From Methanobrevibacter sp. V74 (GTDB lineage: Archaea > Methanobacteriota > Methanobacteria > Methanobacteriales > Methanobacteriaceae): 64,000 nucleotides of DNA. The DNA is taken from assembly GCF_963082495.1 (NCBI RefSeq), contig NZ_CAUJAN010000007.1, positions 1-64,000 on the forward strand, given 5' to 3'. The notes under the pieces are model-generated. The model saw nothing but the letters and a program-made list of their open reading frames with translations, had not been told where the DNA came from and did not search any database. The position numbers and the translations under genes are program-made. Below, in pieces: positions 10,377 to 19,522 of the stretch; the stretch's first letter is position 1, and each line of letters opens with the position of its first letter.

Positions 10377-11657
10377 ATGGATTATGAAGATGTATTGATA
10401 GCTCTAAAAAGTGGAAATGTTCCATCACATGGAGCAAAAAACTTATGTATGGGTCGTGAAAAGGAAGTAGAAGAGTTTGACAGGTTGCTTGATAAAGTTG
10501 ATTCTGATGAAAAAGCGATTGTCAAATTCGTTAATGGGGAATATGGTGCAGGCAAATCCTTCTTTTTAAAAGTTGTTGAGGAAATAGCATTTGAAAAGAA
10601 TTTTGTCGTTTCATGGATTACTTTAAGTAATGATATTCCATTTAATAAAATTGATGTTGTTTATAAAAATATTGCCCGTAACTTGAAATGTAAAACCGGC
10701 ACTTCCCTAGACCATATTATTGACCGATGGATAACCGGATTAAAGATGATGGCTTTTGAAGAGTCTTCAAATCCCCAGAAACAAAATGAATTGGTCCGTA
10801 AAAACTTATATAATGATTTAGCTGATACAAGAGAGCATGCAAATTCATTTGCCATTGCAATTGAGAATTATAATAAACTGATGAACGAAGAAAATTATCA
10901 AACGGCAGCAAATGCTAAGGCTTGGCTTAGAGGGGATTCTAACATTCCGTATACTGAAAAAAAGAAATTCGGTGTTAAGGGTGATGTTACTAAAGAAAAT
11001 GCAATCAACTTTTTAGAGGCATTATCTATTTTTGTTAAATCAATAGGATATTCTGGATTGATTGTTTTGATTGATGAGGCTGAATTTATTATGAATTTGC
11101 ATACTAAAAAACTTAGAGATATTGCTTATAATTATATTAGGGATATTTATGATAATTGTAATTTGGGAAAATTCCAAAATACACTATTTTTGTTTGCCGG
11201 AACTCCTGAATGGTTTGAACAGCCTCAAAAAGGTATTCCTTCATATGAAGCATTGGATGATAGGCTTAAAACAGTTTTGGATACTGATTTGGAAGATATG
11301 AGAAAACCTATTTTTAATTTAAAAGGGTTTGATGAAGAAAATCTCAAGGAAATTGCAGGCAAGCTTACAATCATGCATGAAGAAGCTTATAATTGGAAAG
11401 CGTCTGATAAAATCAATCCGGTTTTAGAGGATATTGTTTCTATTCATTTAACTGATGCTAGCCTGACTGGAGGTAAGGTAACTCCAAGAACATTCATCCG
11501 TTCATTTATTAGTGTATTGGATACGGTACAACAAAATCAAAGTTTCTTCAACGATTCTCAAAAAATCATTGAACTATTTGAAAAACAAGAAACACCTGGT
11601 GGTTTCGGAGATGATATTGACTTTGAGGATATAGATGAATTTGATGATGACTGGTAG
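10377..11657 (+). CDS. BrxD-like (DUF2791-type) P-loop ATPase
   Basis: This 426-residue protein matches the BREX-associated BrxD/DUF2791 ATPases. It begins with a short helical lead (ALKSGNVPSHGAKNL), then has a Walker A GEYGAGKS at residues 54-61 and a Walker B LIVLIDEAEF near 230. A sensor-like FAGTPEWF follows, and the protein ends in a very acidic tail (DIDFEDIDEFDDDW). BrxD-type ATPases accompany an Lhr-like helicase in some BREX subtypes, and that helicase is the next gene, 5 bases downstream. No methylase, PglZ phosphatase or protease is nearby, so membership of a standard BREX system is not supported. The predicted activity is ATP-driven remodelling of, or loading onto, DNA. Confidence 0.75.
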   Translation: MDYEDVLIALKSGNVPSHGAKNLCMGREKEVEEFDRLLDKVDSDEKAIVKFVNGEYGAGKSFFLKVVEEIAFEKNFVVSWITLSNDIPFNKIDVVYKNIARNLKCKTGTSLDHIIDRWITGLKMMAFEESSNPQKQNELVRKNLYNDLADTREHANSFAIAIENYNKLMNEENYQTAANAKAWLRGDSNIPYTEKKKFGVKGDVTKENAINFLEALSIFVKSIGYSGLIVLIDEAEFIMNLHTKKLRDIAYNYIRDIYDNCNLGKFQNTLFLFAGTPEWFEQPQKGIPSYEALDDRLKTVLDTDLEDMRKPIFNLKGFDEENLKEIAGKLTIMHEEAYNWKASDKINPVLEDIVSIHLTDASLTGGKVTPRTFIRSFISVLDTVQQNQSFFNDSQKIIELFEKQETPGGFGDDIDFEDIDEFDDDW

Positions 11658-11662
11658 GTAAA

Positions 11663-13852
11663 ATGAGTCAAGATGGTTTTGAAATCAATGGAAGACTGTT
11701 GCATTTTCTATCAAATATATTGGGTTGGAGAGAATTAAATTCAATACAGAGAAAAGCCATTCCTAGTGTATTAAACCATGAAAACACATTGATTCTTGCT
11801 CCAACCGCATCGGGTAAAACTGAAGCCGCATTGATACCAATATTTTCTGAGATACTTGATAATAATCTGGAATCTTGCAGCGTATTATATGTATCTCCCC
11901 TTAAAGCTTTGATTAATGATATGCATAATCGTGTTGAAAAATGGGGAAATCATTTTGATTTGACTGTCACTAAATGGCATGGGGATGTAACTAGAGATAA
12001 AAAAGACAAGTTCACTAAAAATCCCACAGATTTTTTATTAACCACACCTGAATCTCTTGAAGTAATTTTAATGAATAGGAGTTCCGGTGTAAAAGAACGC
12101 GTTTTTAAAAATATCAAATTTATTTTAATTGATGAAATTCATTATTTTGCCGCATCTGATAGGGGAGTTCAACTTAACTCACTTTTAAATAGAATTTCCC
12201 AATATGCTCCTAATGCATCTATTATTGGACTGTCGGCTACTGTAGGAAATCCTAAATTAATATCTCAATGGGTTAGTTTAGATAAACCTGCAAAAATAAT
12301 TCAGGATAATGAAGGACGTAAATTACAATATAAAGTGTTTGATTTGCCCCATTATGCACTTTCAAAAGTTTTAAAAAGATATGTTGACAGAAAGGTTTTA
12401 ATTTTTGCTAATTCTCGTAAAGTTGCTGAAACCACTTATCTTAAACTTAAAAAAGATATTAAAATGGGGAATATATTTATTCACCATGGTTCTATTAACA
12501 AGGATATTCGTGAAGAAAATGAAGACAGGTTTAAAGAAGTAAAATATGGATTTATGGTTGCAACAACCACACTGGAATTGGGAATAGACATTGGTGATAT
12601 AGATATAGTTGTACAATTAACATCACCTAATGAAGTAAGTTCATTTTCACAAAGAATTGGTAGAAGCGGAAGACGTAGTAAGGTTCAAAGAACTATTTTA
12701 CTTTCACAAGGATTCAACTTGCTGGTATCATTAGCTGAAGTAATGTTGTATCATGAAAGTGAAGTTGAAAAAATATCCGTTTCAAAAAAATCCATAGATA
12801 TCCTATTCCACCAAATACTGAGCTGTGTTTATGAAAAAGGAAATGTTAACTATAAAAGCTTATATGATGAATTGAATAAGTGTTATGCATTTTCAGGAAT
12901 TTCTTTTAAGGAATATGTAACTTTATTAAAGGAAATGAAAGAAAGAGATATGTTGAACATTAGAAATAACAATTTGACCTTGGGTTATCAGTTTGAAAAA
13001 GACTTTGGCCAATGTAATTATAAAAATTTCTTTTCAGTATTCGCACCAAGATTTGAATATTCAGTTTTTGAGGGAAATAATGAAGTTGGAACGCTGGATA
13101 TTATATATGCAGTTGATTTAGGTGATGGGGATCAATTTAATCTTGCAGGTAAATTATGGCAAGTAATGTCAATAAATCATGGGAGGTATAAAGTTCAAGT
13201 AATTGAAACTGAACTTAATAAAGAAAAAATACCAAGTTGGAACTCCGGCGGAGTTCCCCTTTCACCATTAATTGCTAATAAGATATATGAAATATTGCAA
13301 GGGGATTTTGATGAAAAATTTTTAAGGCCTTTTGAGAAAGATGCTCGGAAAAATATTGAACTTGCAATCGAAGCGGCTCAAATGGACGGTTTTAGTGAGG
13401 GAATCATTCCTGTTGAAATAAATAATTCAAATGAAGTTTATATTTATACTTTTGCCGGAGATAAGGCCAACATATTATTATTGAAAATATTTGAAATGTA
13501 TTATGAACTTAAAAATCCATTCACTTCACCGATCTATATTTCATTTAAAACAGAGGAACATCTCTCTGTTGGGGATTTTGAAGGTGTTATTTATGATTTG
13601 GAAAATATATTGTCCCAAAGCGAAACCGAAGCGATGCTTGATGATTTAACAGTTTCATTTAAAAAAAATAAATTTATGGAGTATCTGCCTAAAGAAGTTA
13701 AGGGTTATCTGAAAATGAATTTAATATTTGATAAACGCGCATTGCTTGAAGCAACAGAGGATAAAAGTCTTTATTTCATTGATAATTCCATGTTTAGGAA
13801 AGTGATTATGGGCTTTCGAAAAAATCAGTATTTGGATGCTGAAGAGAAATAA
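11663..13852 (+). CDS. Lhr-like superfamily II helicase, BrxHI type
   Basis: The 729-residue protein has a complete set of SF2 motifs. They are Walker A APTASGKTE (about 47-55), DEIH (about 156), GLSATVG (about 190), IFANSRKVAET, TTTLELGIDIGD and QRIGRSGRRSK (about 330). The Lhr-type D-E-I-H box and the long C-terminal region place it with Lhr-like helicases such as BREX BrxHI. It follows the BrxD-like ATPase by 5 bases, a pairing also seen in BREX. It is much shorter than full-length Lhr, which agrees with the BrxHI type. The likely substrate is DNA, but RNA cannot be excluded. Confidence 0.8.
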   Translation: MSQDGFEINGRLLHFLSNILGWRELNSIQRKAIPSVLNHENTLILAPTASGKTEAALIPIFSEILDNNLESCSVLYVSPLKALINDMHNRVEKWGNHFDLTVTKWHGDVTRDKKDKFTKNPTDFLLTTPESLEVILMNRSSGVKERVFKNIKFILIDEIHYFAASDRGVQLNSLLNRISQYAPNASIIGLSATVGNPKLISQWVSLDKPAKIIQDNEGRKLQYKVFDLPHYALSKVLKRYVDRKVLIFANSRKVAETTYLKLKKDIKMGNIFIHHGSINKDIREENEDRFKEVKYGFMVATTTLELGIDIGDIDIVVQLTSPNEVSSFSQRIGRSGRRSKVQRTILLSQGFNLLVSLAEVMLYHESEVEKISVSKKSIDILFHQILSCVYEKGNVNYKSLYDELNKCYAFSGISFKEYVTLLKEMKERDMLNIRNNNLTLGYQFEKDFGQCNYKNFFSVFAPRFEYSVFEGNNEVGTLDIIYAVDLGDGDQFNLAGKLWQVMSINHGRYKVQVIETELNKEKIPSWNSGGVPLSPLIANKIYEILQGDFDEKFLRPFEKDARKNIELAIEAAQMDGFSEGIIPVEINNSNEVYIYTFAGDKANILLLKIFEMYYELKNPFTSPIYISFKTEEHLSVGDFEGVIYDLENILSQSETEAMLDDLTVSFKKNKFMEYLPKEVKGYLKMNLIFDKRALLEATEDKSLYFIDNSMFRKVIMGFRKNQYLDAEEK

Positions 13853-14015
13853 ATCGCATAAATCAGTCAAACAATGAACTATAACTTAAAATATACATTA
13901 TTTCACAACAGGGGATTTATCTTCCTTAGATTATAAAAATTTAGAGAGATCCGTTTTAGGTGAAATCCTGAGTGAAAGAGCATATATATATATTCAATTA
14001 AAATATACTATTATA

Positions 14016-14717
14016 ATGGAACTGAAAGATTTCTTTAATTATTCAAATGAAACCTATGAACAGAATATGGATTTATTGGAGGATTATGATTTAATCAATC
14101 CATTAGGTTCACCAAATAAACAATTTTTAAAGTTTCTAAAAGCAAAACACCTTGATATTAAAAAGGATAAAATAATTCCCGAGTTAATTGAAGAGTTTGA
14201 AAGTTCCATGGATTCTGTTAATATTAGATTGGCTAAAAAGCAAAAAGAAAAAGAAATTATTTTCAAGCAAAGAAAAGTCTGGATTAATATTCCCGCTGAC
14301 GATGAGCCGTTAGGCAGTGATTTAATCCTGGAATCTGATGGCATAATCATTGATGAAACAGGTCAGAAAATATTATATGTTGATATGCTTGATATTGAAA
14401 TAGCTCCTGGAGGATGGTCTAAAAAGACATTTATAATATCTGCAAGTGAGGGCAGGGCAATTTTTGAGGTTAATGAAAGTAAAGCCATTCCTTTAAAAGA
14501 AATAATTGAGGACAATATTTCCAATCAAAATCATGATGAGTTTGATGATCTTTTAGACTTATATTCATTATTTGAAGCGGGTGAAATCTCTAAAAAAGAA
14601 TTTGATATTAGAAAAGACATAATTTGCAGTGATGATAGGTATTGTACTGACTGTGGTAAAAAACTAGATTCAAGTTCACTATTCTGTCCCAATTGCGGCC
14701 ATCAGGTTTCAGACTAA
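14016..14717 (+). CDS. PH/SHOCT-like protein with C-terminal zinc ribbon
   Basis: This 233-residue protein has three visible parts. A helical N-terminus is followed by a strand-rich middle (about 85-160, with SDLILESDGIIIDE and ILYVDMLDIEIA) that resembles a bacterial PH-type domain. Next is a short helix pair DLLDLYSLFEAGEISKKEFD typical of SHOCT modules (about 175-195). A terminal zinc ribbon CTDCGKKL...FCPNCGHQ closes the protein. Such architectures are common in Methanobrevibacter, with unknown roles. It lies 163 bases after the helicase on the same strand. The same frame is open for about 40 codons upstream of the ATG without an alternative start codon. Confidence 0.6.
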   Translation: MELKDFFNYSNETYEQNMDLLEDYDLINPLGSPNKQFLKFLKAKHLDIKKDKIIPELIEEFESSMDSVNIRLAKKQKEKEIIFKQRKVWINIPADDEPLGSDLILESDGIIIDETGQKILYVDMLDIEIAPGGWSKKTFIISASEGRAIFEVNESKAIPLKEIIEDNISNQNHDEFDDLLDLYSLFEAGEISKKEFDIRKDIICSDDRYCTDCGKKLDSSSLFCPNCGHQVSD

Positions 14718-15216
14718 ATAAAATCAGAAAGAAGTAGGCAGTCTTGTGCTTTTTAAATATAATGGCAAAGACACAATTTAATTATATTGGTGAATTATTA
14801 CTGTAGACTTAAAGCCCTATATTTTGAGATTGTGTGTTATTTGCATATGTGCGTGTTTTACATCTGTAATGTAGCAAATAGTTAGGGAGTTATCCTAATA
14901 AATTAAATATTATAAATTCCTCATTATAAAACTTAATAGGGTAATTTATCTTAATATCATGTGTTTTATTTAATAATTACTGAATCTACGATGTGTCTTG
15001 CCATCAGATGTTATCTATTCATGGGATAACTTTGAAAAAATGAGGGGGACTTTTTCAAGTGCCTCTCATTCATATGTGAAATATGTAATACATTGGGAGG
15101 AGTATGTTTGTTTACATATTCTAACGCAATAGATATATTGTCACATTAATCAGTTATTCAATTTAAAGTATATATAATGATTTTTCATCGAAATAATTTA
15201 GGATAAACAAAATAAT
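14718..15216. other. Intergenic stretch without a recognisable gene
   Basis: About 500 AT-rich bases lie between two convergent genes. An open stretch of roughly 48 codons ends at about 15129 (reading ...YSWDNFEKMRGTF...), but it lacks a good start and matches nothing I know. I see no tRNA, convincing repeat or hairpin terminator here. Confidence 0.4.
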
Positions 15217-15972
15217 TCAATAGGGGGTTAATTCAAATAAACATTCATCATCTCCCATTGAATAGCATTTGCTTTCAATGATTTTTAATTTAAAATTAAA
15301 GTAATTCTCAAAAAGTCCTTTAAAGATTCCATTTACAATATCGCAGCTGGATTTTCCTGTAATTGGTGTATTTTTACATTCAAAGCAATTTTTACAAGTT
15401 ATTTTAATATCTTCATCTATATTGAAATTCAATTCTCCCAGCTTATTTTCATACCAGTGCCGTTTGATGTTTTCTGTATATTTTTTCAAATCCTCCTCGT
15501 GTAATTGTAAGGATAATTCTTTTCCCATATAATTTCCAATTGATTTTAAAACAGGGCTGATTTCAATGTTATATAAGTGAAGAATAGCCTTTAGTGTGGT
15601 TATAATCTTAATATTACTTTTAAGATCTTCATTTTTTATAAATTCTTCTATTATCTCTTCCATTTTATTTTCAGATATTTTTTTTGCTTTATTGTATGTT
15701 TTTGTATTTATAAAAAAGATTTTTTTCCGATTGTCATTCGGATTCAGTTTAAAGTCAACAAGACCTATTTCACGTAGACTTTTAAGGTGAATTGAGATGC
15801 TGGTTTTAGATTTTGAGGTGTTTTCAACAATGTCTTCAAAGCTCATTTCATTATCATTTAAAAGGGATAATATTTCGTATTTCATTGGGCTTTTAAGGAT
15901 ATCAATGTCAATAAAATCCTTATCGGGTTTATTTTCATCAACTGGGATTTGATTTAAATTTGAGGGGTTCAT
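15217..15972 (-). CDS. MsvR-like regulator: ArsR-type winged helix plus V4R domain
   Basis: The protein has 251 residues. An ArsR-type winged helix spans about 25-95 (SPMKYEILSLLNDNEMSFED, then TSISIHLKSLREIGLVDFKL). It is followed by a linker and a C-terminal V4R domain with conserved cysteines (CKNCFECKNTP, SSCD, ESKCYSMGDDECLFEL). This is the architecture of the methanogen redox-sensing regulator MsvR, in which cysteine oxidation changes DNA binding. ATG 15972 is preferred over the Met at 16011 because GGAGG stands 11 bases upstream. A close paralogue lies at 43792-44565. The target genes are unknown, and the gene is transcribed away from the TPR gene. Confidence 0.8.
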   Translation of the reverse strand: MNPSNLNQIPVDENKPDKDFIDIDILKSPMKYEILSLLNDNEMSFEDIVENTSKSKTSISIHLKSLREIGLVDFKLNPNDNRKKIFFINTKTYNKAKKISENKMEEIIEEFIKNEDLKSNIKIITTLKAILHLYNIEISPVLKSIGNYMGKELSLQLHEEDLKKYTENIKRHWYENKLGELNFNIDEDIKITCKNCFECKNTPITGKSSCDIVNGIFKGLFENYFNFKLKIIESKCYSMGDDECLFELTPY

Positions 15973-16131
15973 ACAAGTTACTTCCTCCTTACATATAATT
16001 TGACATTTCAAATTTAAATATTTTGTTTAACCTAATATAATAAGAGTTGTTGTATTTATACTTACCTTAAATTAGTTTCATTAAATTTTAATTATTTTCA
16101 GTGTCTAAAACTAATTTTCAATTAATTTTCG

Positions 16132-16149
16132 CTAGTTAATTTTAACTAG
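16132..16149. promoter_or_regulatory. Perfect inverted repeat, possible operator
   Basis: CTAGTTAA and TTAACTAG form a perfect 8-bp inverted repeat with a 2-base spacer. It lies about 15 bases upstream of a TATA-like ATTTATATAT (16164-16173) in front of the TPR gene, inside the divergent region with the MsvR-like gene. It could bind a dimeric regulator. The half-site TTAACTA recurs in the palindrome at 29095-29116. Confidence 0.45.
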
Positions 16150-16218
16150 AAGATAATATATACATTTATATATCATAAAACCACAAACAATATATATCAA
16201 ACATTTAATGTGATAACC

Positions 16219-17388
16219 ATGACCAAAAATATCAGAAAAGAATTAAATGAAGCAAAAAAAGCATACCAATCTAAAAATTATGAAGATGCTTTAAATATTT
16301 ATGAAAAACATTTCATTGAAAATCCTGAAAATTTAAATGAATGGGATAAGATTTTTTACAGCTGGTCTTTATATCAGATATACATTAAGGACTGTGAGGA
16401 TGAGGATAAACTTTTCCAAGCGGCTGAAACCGTTACCGAGTTAATTGAACAAGAAGATTTAACCAAAAAATCGGTTTGCGCCTATACTTTCTCTGTTTTC
16501 AAAGTTTTAGATTATCTATATGCTCAAAAGGATTATTATACTTTAATCGTTTGGTTGGAAAAAATCGACTCTAGCTTATTAGACCAAAATAGGTATGAAA
16601 AAGACGATAGGGTATTTAGGTCTAGAAAGGAAAAATACTTCGATTACGCAACCAAGTCCTACTTTGAATGTGATGACTTTGAAAGGTGTATTGAAGTTTC
16701 AAAAGAGGCACTTTCATCACTTAACAAGTACACCAACAACAGCGATATTTGGTATCGTTGGAGAATAGCCAAATCACTAAAAGAATTATTTAAAAATAAA
16801 GAAGCATTAATCTACTTAAATGAAGTTTTAAAAGTTAAAAAAGATTGGTTTGTCTTTAAAGAAATCGCTGAAAACTATTATATTCTGAAGGATTGTAAAA
16901 AAGCCCAAAAATATCTCTGCGATGCGGTTCTTACAAATGATCCAATTAGAATTAAAGTTAACTTGTATTATTTGGCTTATAAAATCCTTAAAGACATAAA
17001 TCCTGATATTGCCCATAAGCACATTGAGTTATTCTATGCTATTAAAATGGAAAATGACTCTAAAGTGCCTGAGGATATTGGAGATTTATTGATTGAAGAT
17101 GAACATTTGGATAAAAAAGTATTGGAACGTGAAATCAAAGATTACTGGACTGAGTTTAAATTTAAAGACAAGAAATTACAATACGGCACAGTTACTAAAA
17201 TCTTTGAACATGGCAAATCCGGATTCATTACCTCTGATGATAATGAATCTGTTTACTTTAACGTTTATGAGTTTAAAGAGGGGAAAGCTAGTTTAGGTCA
17301 ATATGTATCATTTTTTACTGAAAAATCATTTGATAAAACTAAAAACCGGGAATCAGTCAGAGCCATTCATATTAAAGCGCAATTATAA
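16219..17388 (+). CDS. TPR protein with C-terminal cold-shock-like OB domain
   Basis: The 389-residue product is mostly paired helices of TPR type (for example AKKAYQSKNYEDALNIYEKH near the start), filling about residues 1-310. The last 70 residues look like a cold-shock/OB fold: QYGTVTKIFEHGKSGFITSD, then VYFNVYEF, LGQYVSFFTE and RAIHIKAQL. This suggests a protein that binds RNA or single-stranded DNA while scaffolding partners through its TPRs. I used ATG 16219 because GTGAT just before it matches the anti-SD; the in-frame GTG at 16210 would use that same sequence as its start. It probably has its own promoter (TATA-like at 16164-16173). Confidence 0.7.
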   Translation: MTKNIRKELNEAKKAYQSKNYEDALNIYEKHFIENPENLNEWDKIFYSWSLYQIYIKDCEDEDKLFQAAETVTELIEQEDLTKKSVCAYTFSVFKVLDYLYAQKDYYTLIVWLEKIDSSLLDQNRYEKDDRVFRSRKEKYFDYATKSYFECDDFERCIEVSKEALSSLNKYTNNSDIWYRWRIAKSLKELFKNKEALIYLNEVLKVKKDWFVFKEIAENYYILKDCKKAQKYLCDAVLTNDPIRIKVNLYYLAYKILKDINPDIAHKHIELFYAIKMENDSKVPEDIGDLLIEDEHLDKKVLEREIKDYWTEFKFKDKKLQYGTVTKIFEHGKSGFITSDDNESVYFNVYEFKEGKASLGQYVSFFTEKSFDKTKNRESVRAIHIKAQL

Positions 17389-17519
17389 GAGTCAGCACAG
17401 CATGACCCTAATTTTTGATTTTTTAAAAATTCAATGGTAAATCCATAGAGGCGTCTGTAAATTGAGGATGCAAATGTTAAATGTGTTCCCTGATGTAAAT
17501 TAAAAAAGGGATGGTAACG

Positions 17520-17833
17520 ATGAGTAGTAGAGAAAATAACCATGATGAAAAGTTTATTAAAGAAAGAGATGAATATGAACAAGTATTTTTCTCACAGATA
17601 ATTGAAGATGTGGATGAAATTGATGGATTAGATATGTTGATTTCTGAGGAGGTTTATGATGACTTTGATTTTGGACCATCTCTGGCGGATCTTCGTTTAG
17701 AAGAGATATATTTTGCTGATATGAATTAAAGTTTAGAGATGAAGAAGATTTAGATTGCATGGAAGACTATGATTATCCTGAAGGGGTTGATGAAAATCTT
17801 AATGGTCAAATTTTTAAGATTCGAATTCCTTAG
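17520..17833 (+). pseudogene. Small acidic protein gene with a frameshift
   Basis: The frame starting at ATG 17520 (GGGATGG just upstream) gives a very acidic product of about 70 residues that stops at 17729. The sequence immediately after the stop continues with similar acidic coding character in a neighbouring frame (FRDEEDLDCMEDYDYPEG...) up to a TAG at 17831-17833. A single-base indel near 17720-17730 would join the two into one protein of about 104 residues. I do not recognise the family. Two overlapping small genes are the alternative. Confidence 0.4.
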
Positions 17834-18104
17834 AAACAATATTGCTTTAAAAAACAATTGATGAGTTAATTCTTGAGCATAAATATGCCGAGTCATTTTG
17901 ATGATTGATGGCTCATTTACTATTTACATAGTAGAAGTATATATCTACTTTATCAATTGGGAATCAAATTTAAAGTTAGAGAAATTTTATTAAAATGTTT
18001 TTAATTAATAGCTAAATTGCTATTTTCTTATTAATACTCTATTAAAAAAGATATCTTAAATAAAAAACAATAGAAAATATACCTAGTAAATACTTTAGAG
18101 AATT

Positions 18105-18386
18105 TTACATATCCTCCAGTATTTTCAGTACTGTTAATCCTAATTCAGTATTTTGATAGATTCTGCCTTTGTGGGCAGTTTCATTCTTACATTCTACAAG
18201 ATTTTTGTCTTTTAAATCTTGGAGTGTGTATGAAATTTGTGTGGTTTGGATACCTGTAAGTTTTGAAATTTCAGAGGGCATTAAGAAACGATTTTCTAAT
18301 GTTTTTAAAGTTAGCAAACGATTTTTTGAAACTTTTACAAATCCTATTAAATCCCACATTTCGTCATGGGTAATGTTATTTACCAT
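18105..18386 (-). CDS. Small winged-helix transcriptional regulator
   Basis: This 93-residue protein is essentially one winged-helix domain. NRLLTLKTLENRFLMPSEIS begins helices 1-2, TGIQTTQISYTLQDLKDKNL is the recognition region, and KGRIYQNTELG forms the wing. It resembles small archaeal MarR/ArsR-type regulators with no ligand domain. It is divergent from the SseB-like gene at 18527, and the AT-rich region between them (18387-18526) holds overlapping TATA-like sequences. Regulation of that neighbour or of its own gene is plausible but not shown. Confidence 0.7.
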   Translation of the reverse strand: MVNNITHDEMWDLIGFVKVSKNRLLTLKTLENRFLMPSEISKLTGIQTTQISYTLQDLKDKNLVECKNETAHKGRIYQNTELGLTVLKILEDM

Positions 18387-18526
18387 ATAATATGGTTTAT
18401 ATTAGGTTAATAACATTTTTAGTTACTTTATAGTGAATAAATATTAAATAGATTATTAATATATTATTAATATATATAAATTTTTATTAACAATATTCTT
18501 TTAAAATATATAATAAGGGTTAAAAA

Positions 18527-19420
18527 ATGAATACACATTTAATGACAACAATTAAGGGGATTAATAATTTCCTCAATACAAATAATGAACCTCCACAGGA
18601 TTTGCTTGAAAATCTGGTTTTGGAGTTGGAGGTTTCTAAATTATATATTCCAGCAATACATGAGGATGATCATATCATTTTTGAACACCTGGAATCTAAG
18701 GAAGGTATAAAAATATTGCCACTTTACAGTTCAAAAGAAAATTACAGTGGGGATAATGAATTAACTGCTAATGGAATTAGTTATTATGCGGATATTATCT
18801 TGGAACTTGATTTTGAAGGTGCGGTAATTGATCCATACGATGATAGTTTTTTTATTCCCCGTGATTTAATGCTTAACTTTAAAGAAAAAAGCAGTCAGCT
18901 TGAAGATGAAGTTTGTGATGTTTATGAACTTAAAAATATTTCGCGTGAAGTTAAAAATGAGGAATTGTTAAAGTTCATTCAAAATGATTCTAATTTCAAC
19001 AACTTCACCGGATTCATTGATAAACTTAAAGATGTTATTTTATTGAATGTCGTATCAAGTCATAATGATTTAAGTTCATATGCATTTGATGGAGTTTTAG
19101 TGACTTTGGACGTTGGAGGATTTGATTTAAGTGTTAAAACATCAGGTGTTGAAAAATACGGAGTGTTGTTTACAAGCTTAGATGCAATTAAAGGCACTTA
19201 TGATGAAAATTCAGGACTTTACTATTATTATCAAATTGCAAGCTTGAAAAACTTATTTGAATATATATTAATGAATGACTTGGATGGAATAATTATAAAT
19301 CCTGCTTTAGATGACTATTATGTTCCAAGAAATATTTTACTTGATATATATTGCAACCACAAGGATTTAATTGATAATCCAAAATATCGATACGGACTTC
19401 ATTATGCTTTTATAATTTAA
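18527..19420 (+). CDS. SseB-like protein with two related halves
   Basis: The 297-residue product resembles the N-terminal SseB fold seen in bacterial SseB and many uncharacterised proteins. Two halves look like copies of each other. The first ends AVIDPYDDSFFIPRDLMLNF (about 103-122) and the second ends IIINPALDDYYVPRNILLDI (about 260-280). Each half has the motif [IV]P near its start and [IV]xP[AY]xDxx[FY][IV]PR at its end. It has no signal peptide. A paralogue (24873-25775) sits about 6 kb downstream, on the far side of the AAA+ ATPase, zinc-ribbon and helicase genes. The biochemical role is unknown. Confidence 0.6.
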   Translation: MNTHLMTTIKGINNFLNTNNEPPQDLLENLVLELEVSKLYIPAIHEDDHIIFEHLESKEGIKILPLYSSKENYSGDNELTANGISYYADIILELDFEGAVIDPYDDSFFIPRDLMLNFKEKSSQLEDEVCDVYELKNISREVKNEELLKFIQNDSNFNNFTGFIDKLKDVILLNVVSSHNDLSSYAFDGVLVTLDVGGFDLSVKTSGVEKYGVLFTSLDAIKGTYDENSGLYYYYQIASLKNLFEYILMNDLDGIIINPALDDYYVPRNILLDIYCNHKDLIDNPKYRYGLHYAFII

Positions 19421-19522
19421 ACACAATTTATAAATAATATCTCTTTTATAGAATTAATTAGGTTATGCTTAAATAGTCAATCGGCAATTGGGTATAATTA
19501 ATAAAGTGGACATAATGATATT

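Noticed and set aside
10377-13852. A complete BREX system
   Set aside because: Only BrxD-like and BrxHI-like genes are present; PglX, PglZ and the other components are absent from the window.
13890-14015. Open frame upstream and in phase with the 14016 gene
   Set aside because: There is no start codon, and the stretch contains an AT-rich promoter-like sequence, so the ATG at 14016 is kept.
14984-15129. Short open frame of about 48 codons between convergent genes
   Set aside because: It has no acceptable start codon or ribosome binding site and no recognisable similarity.
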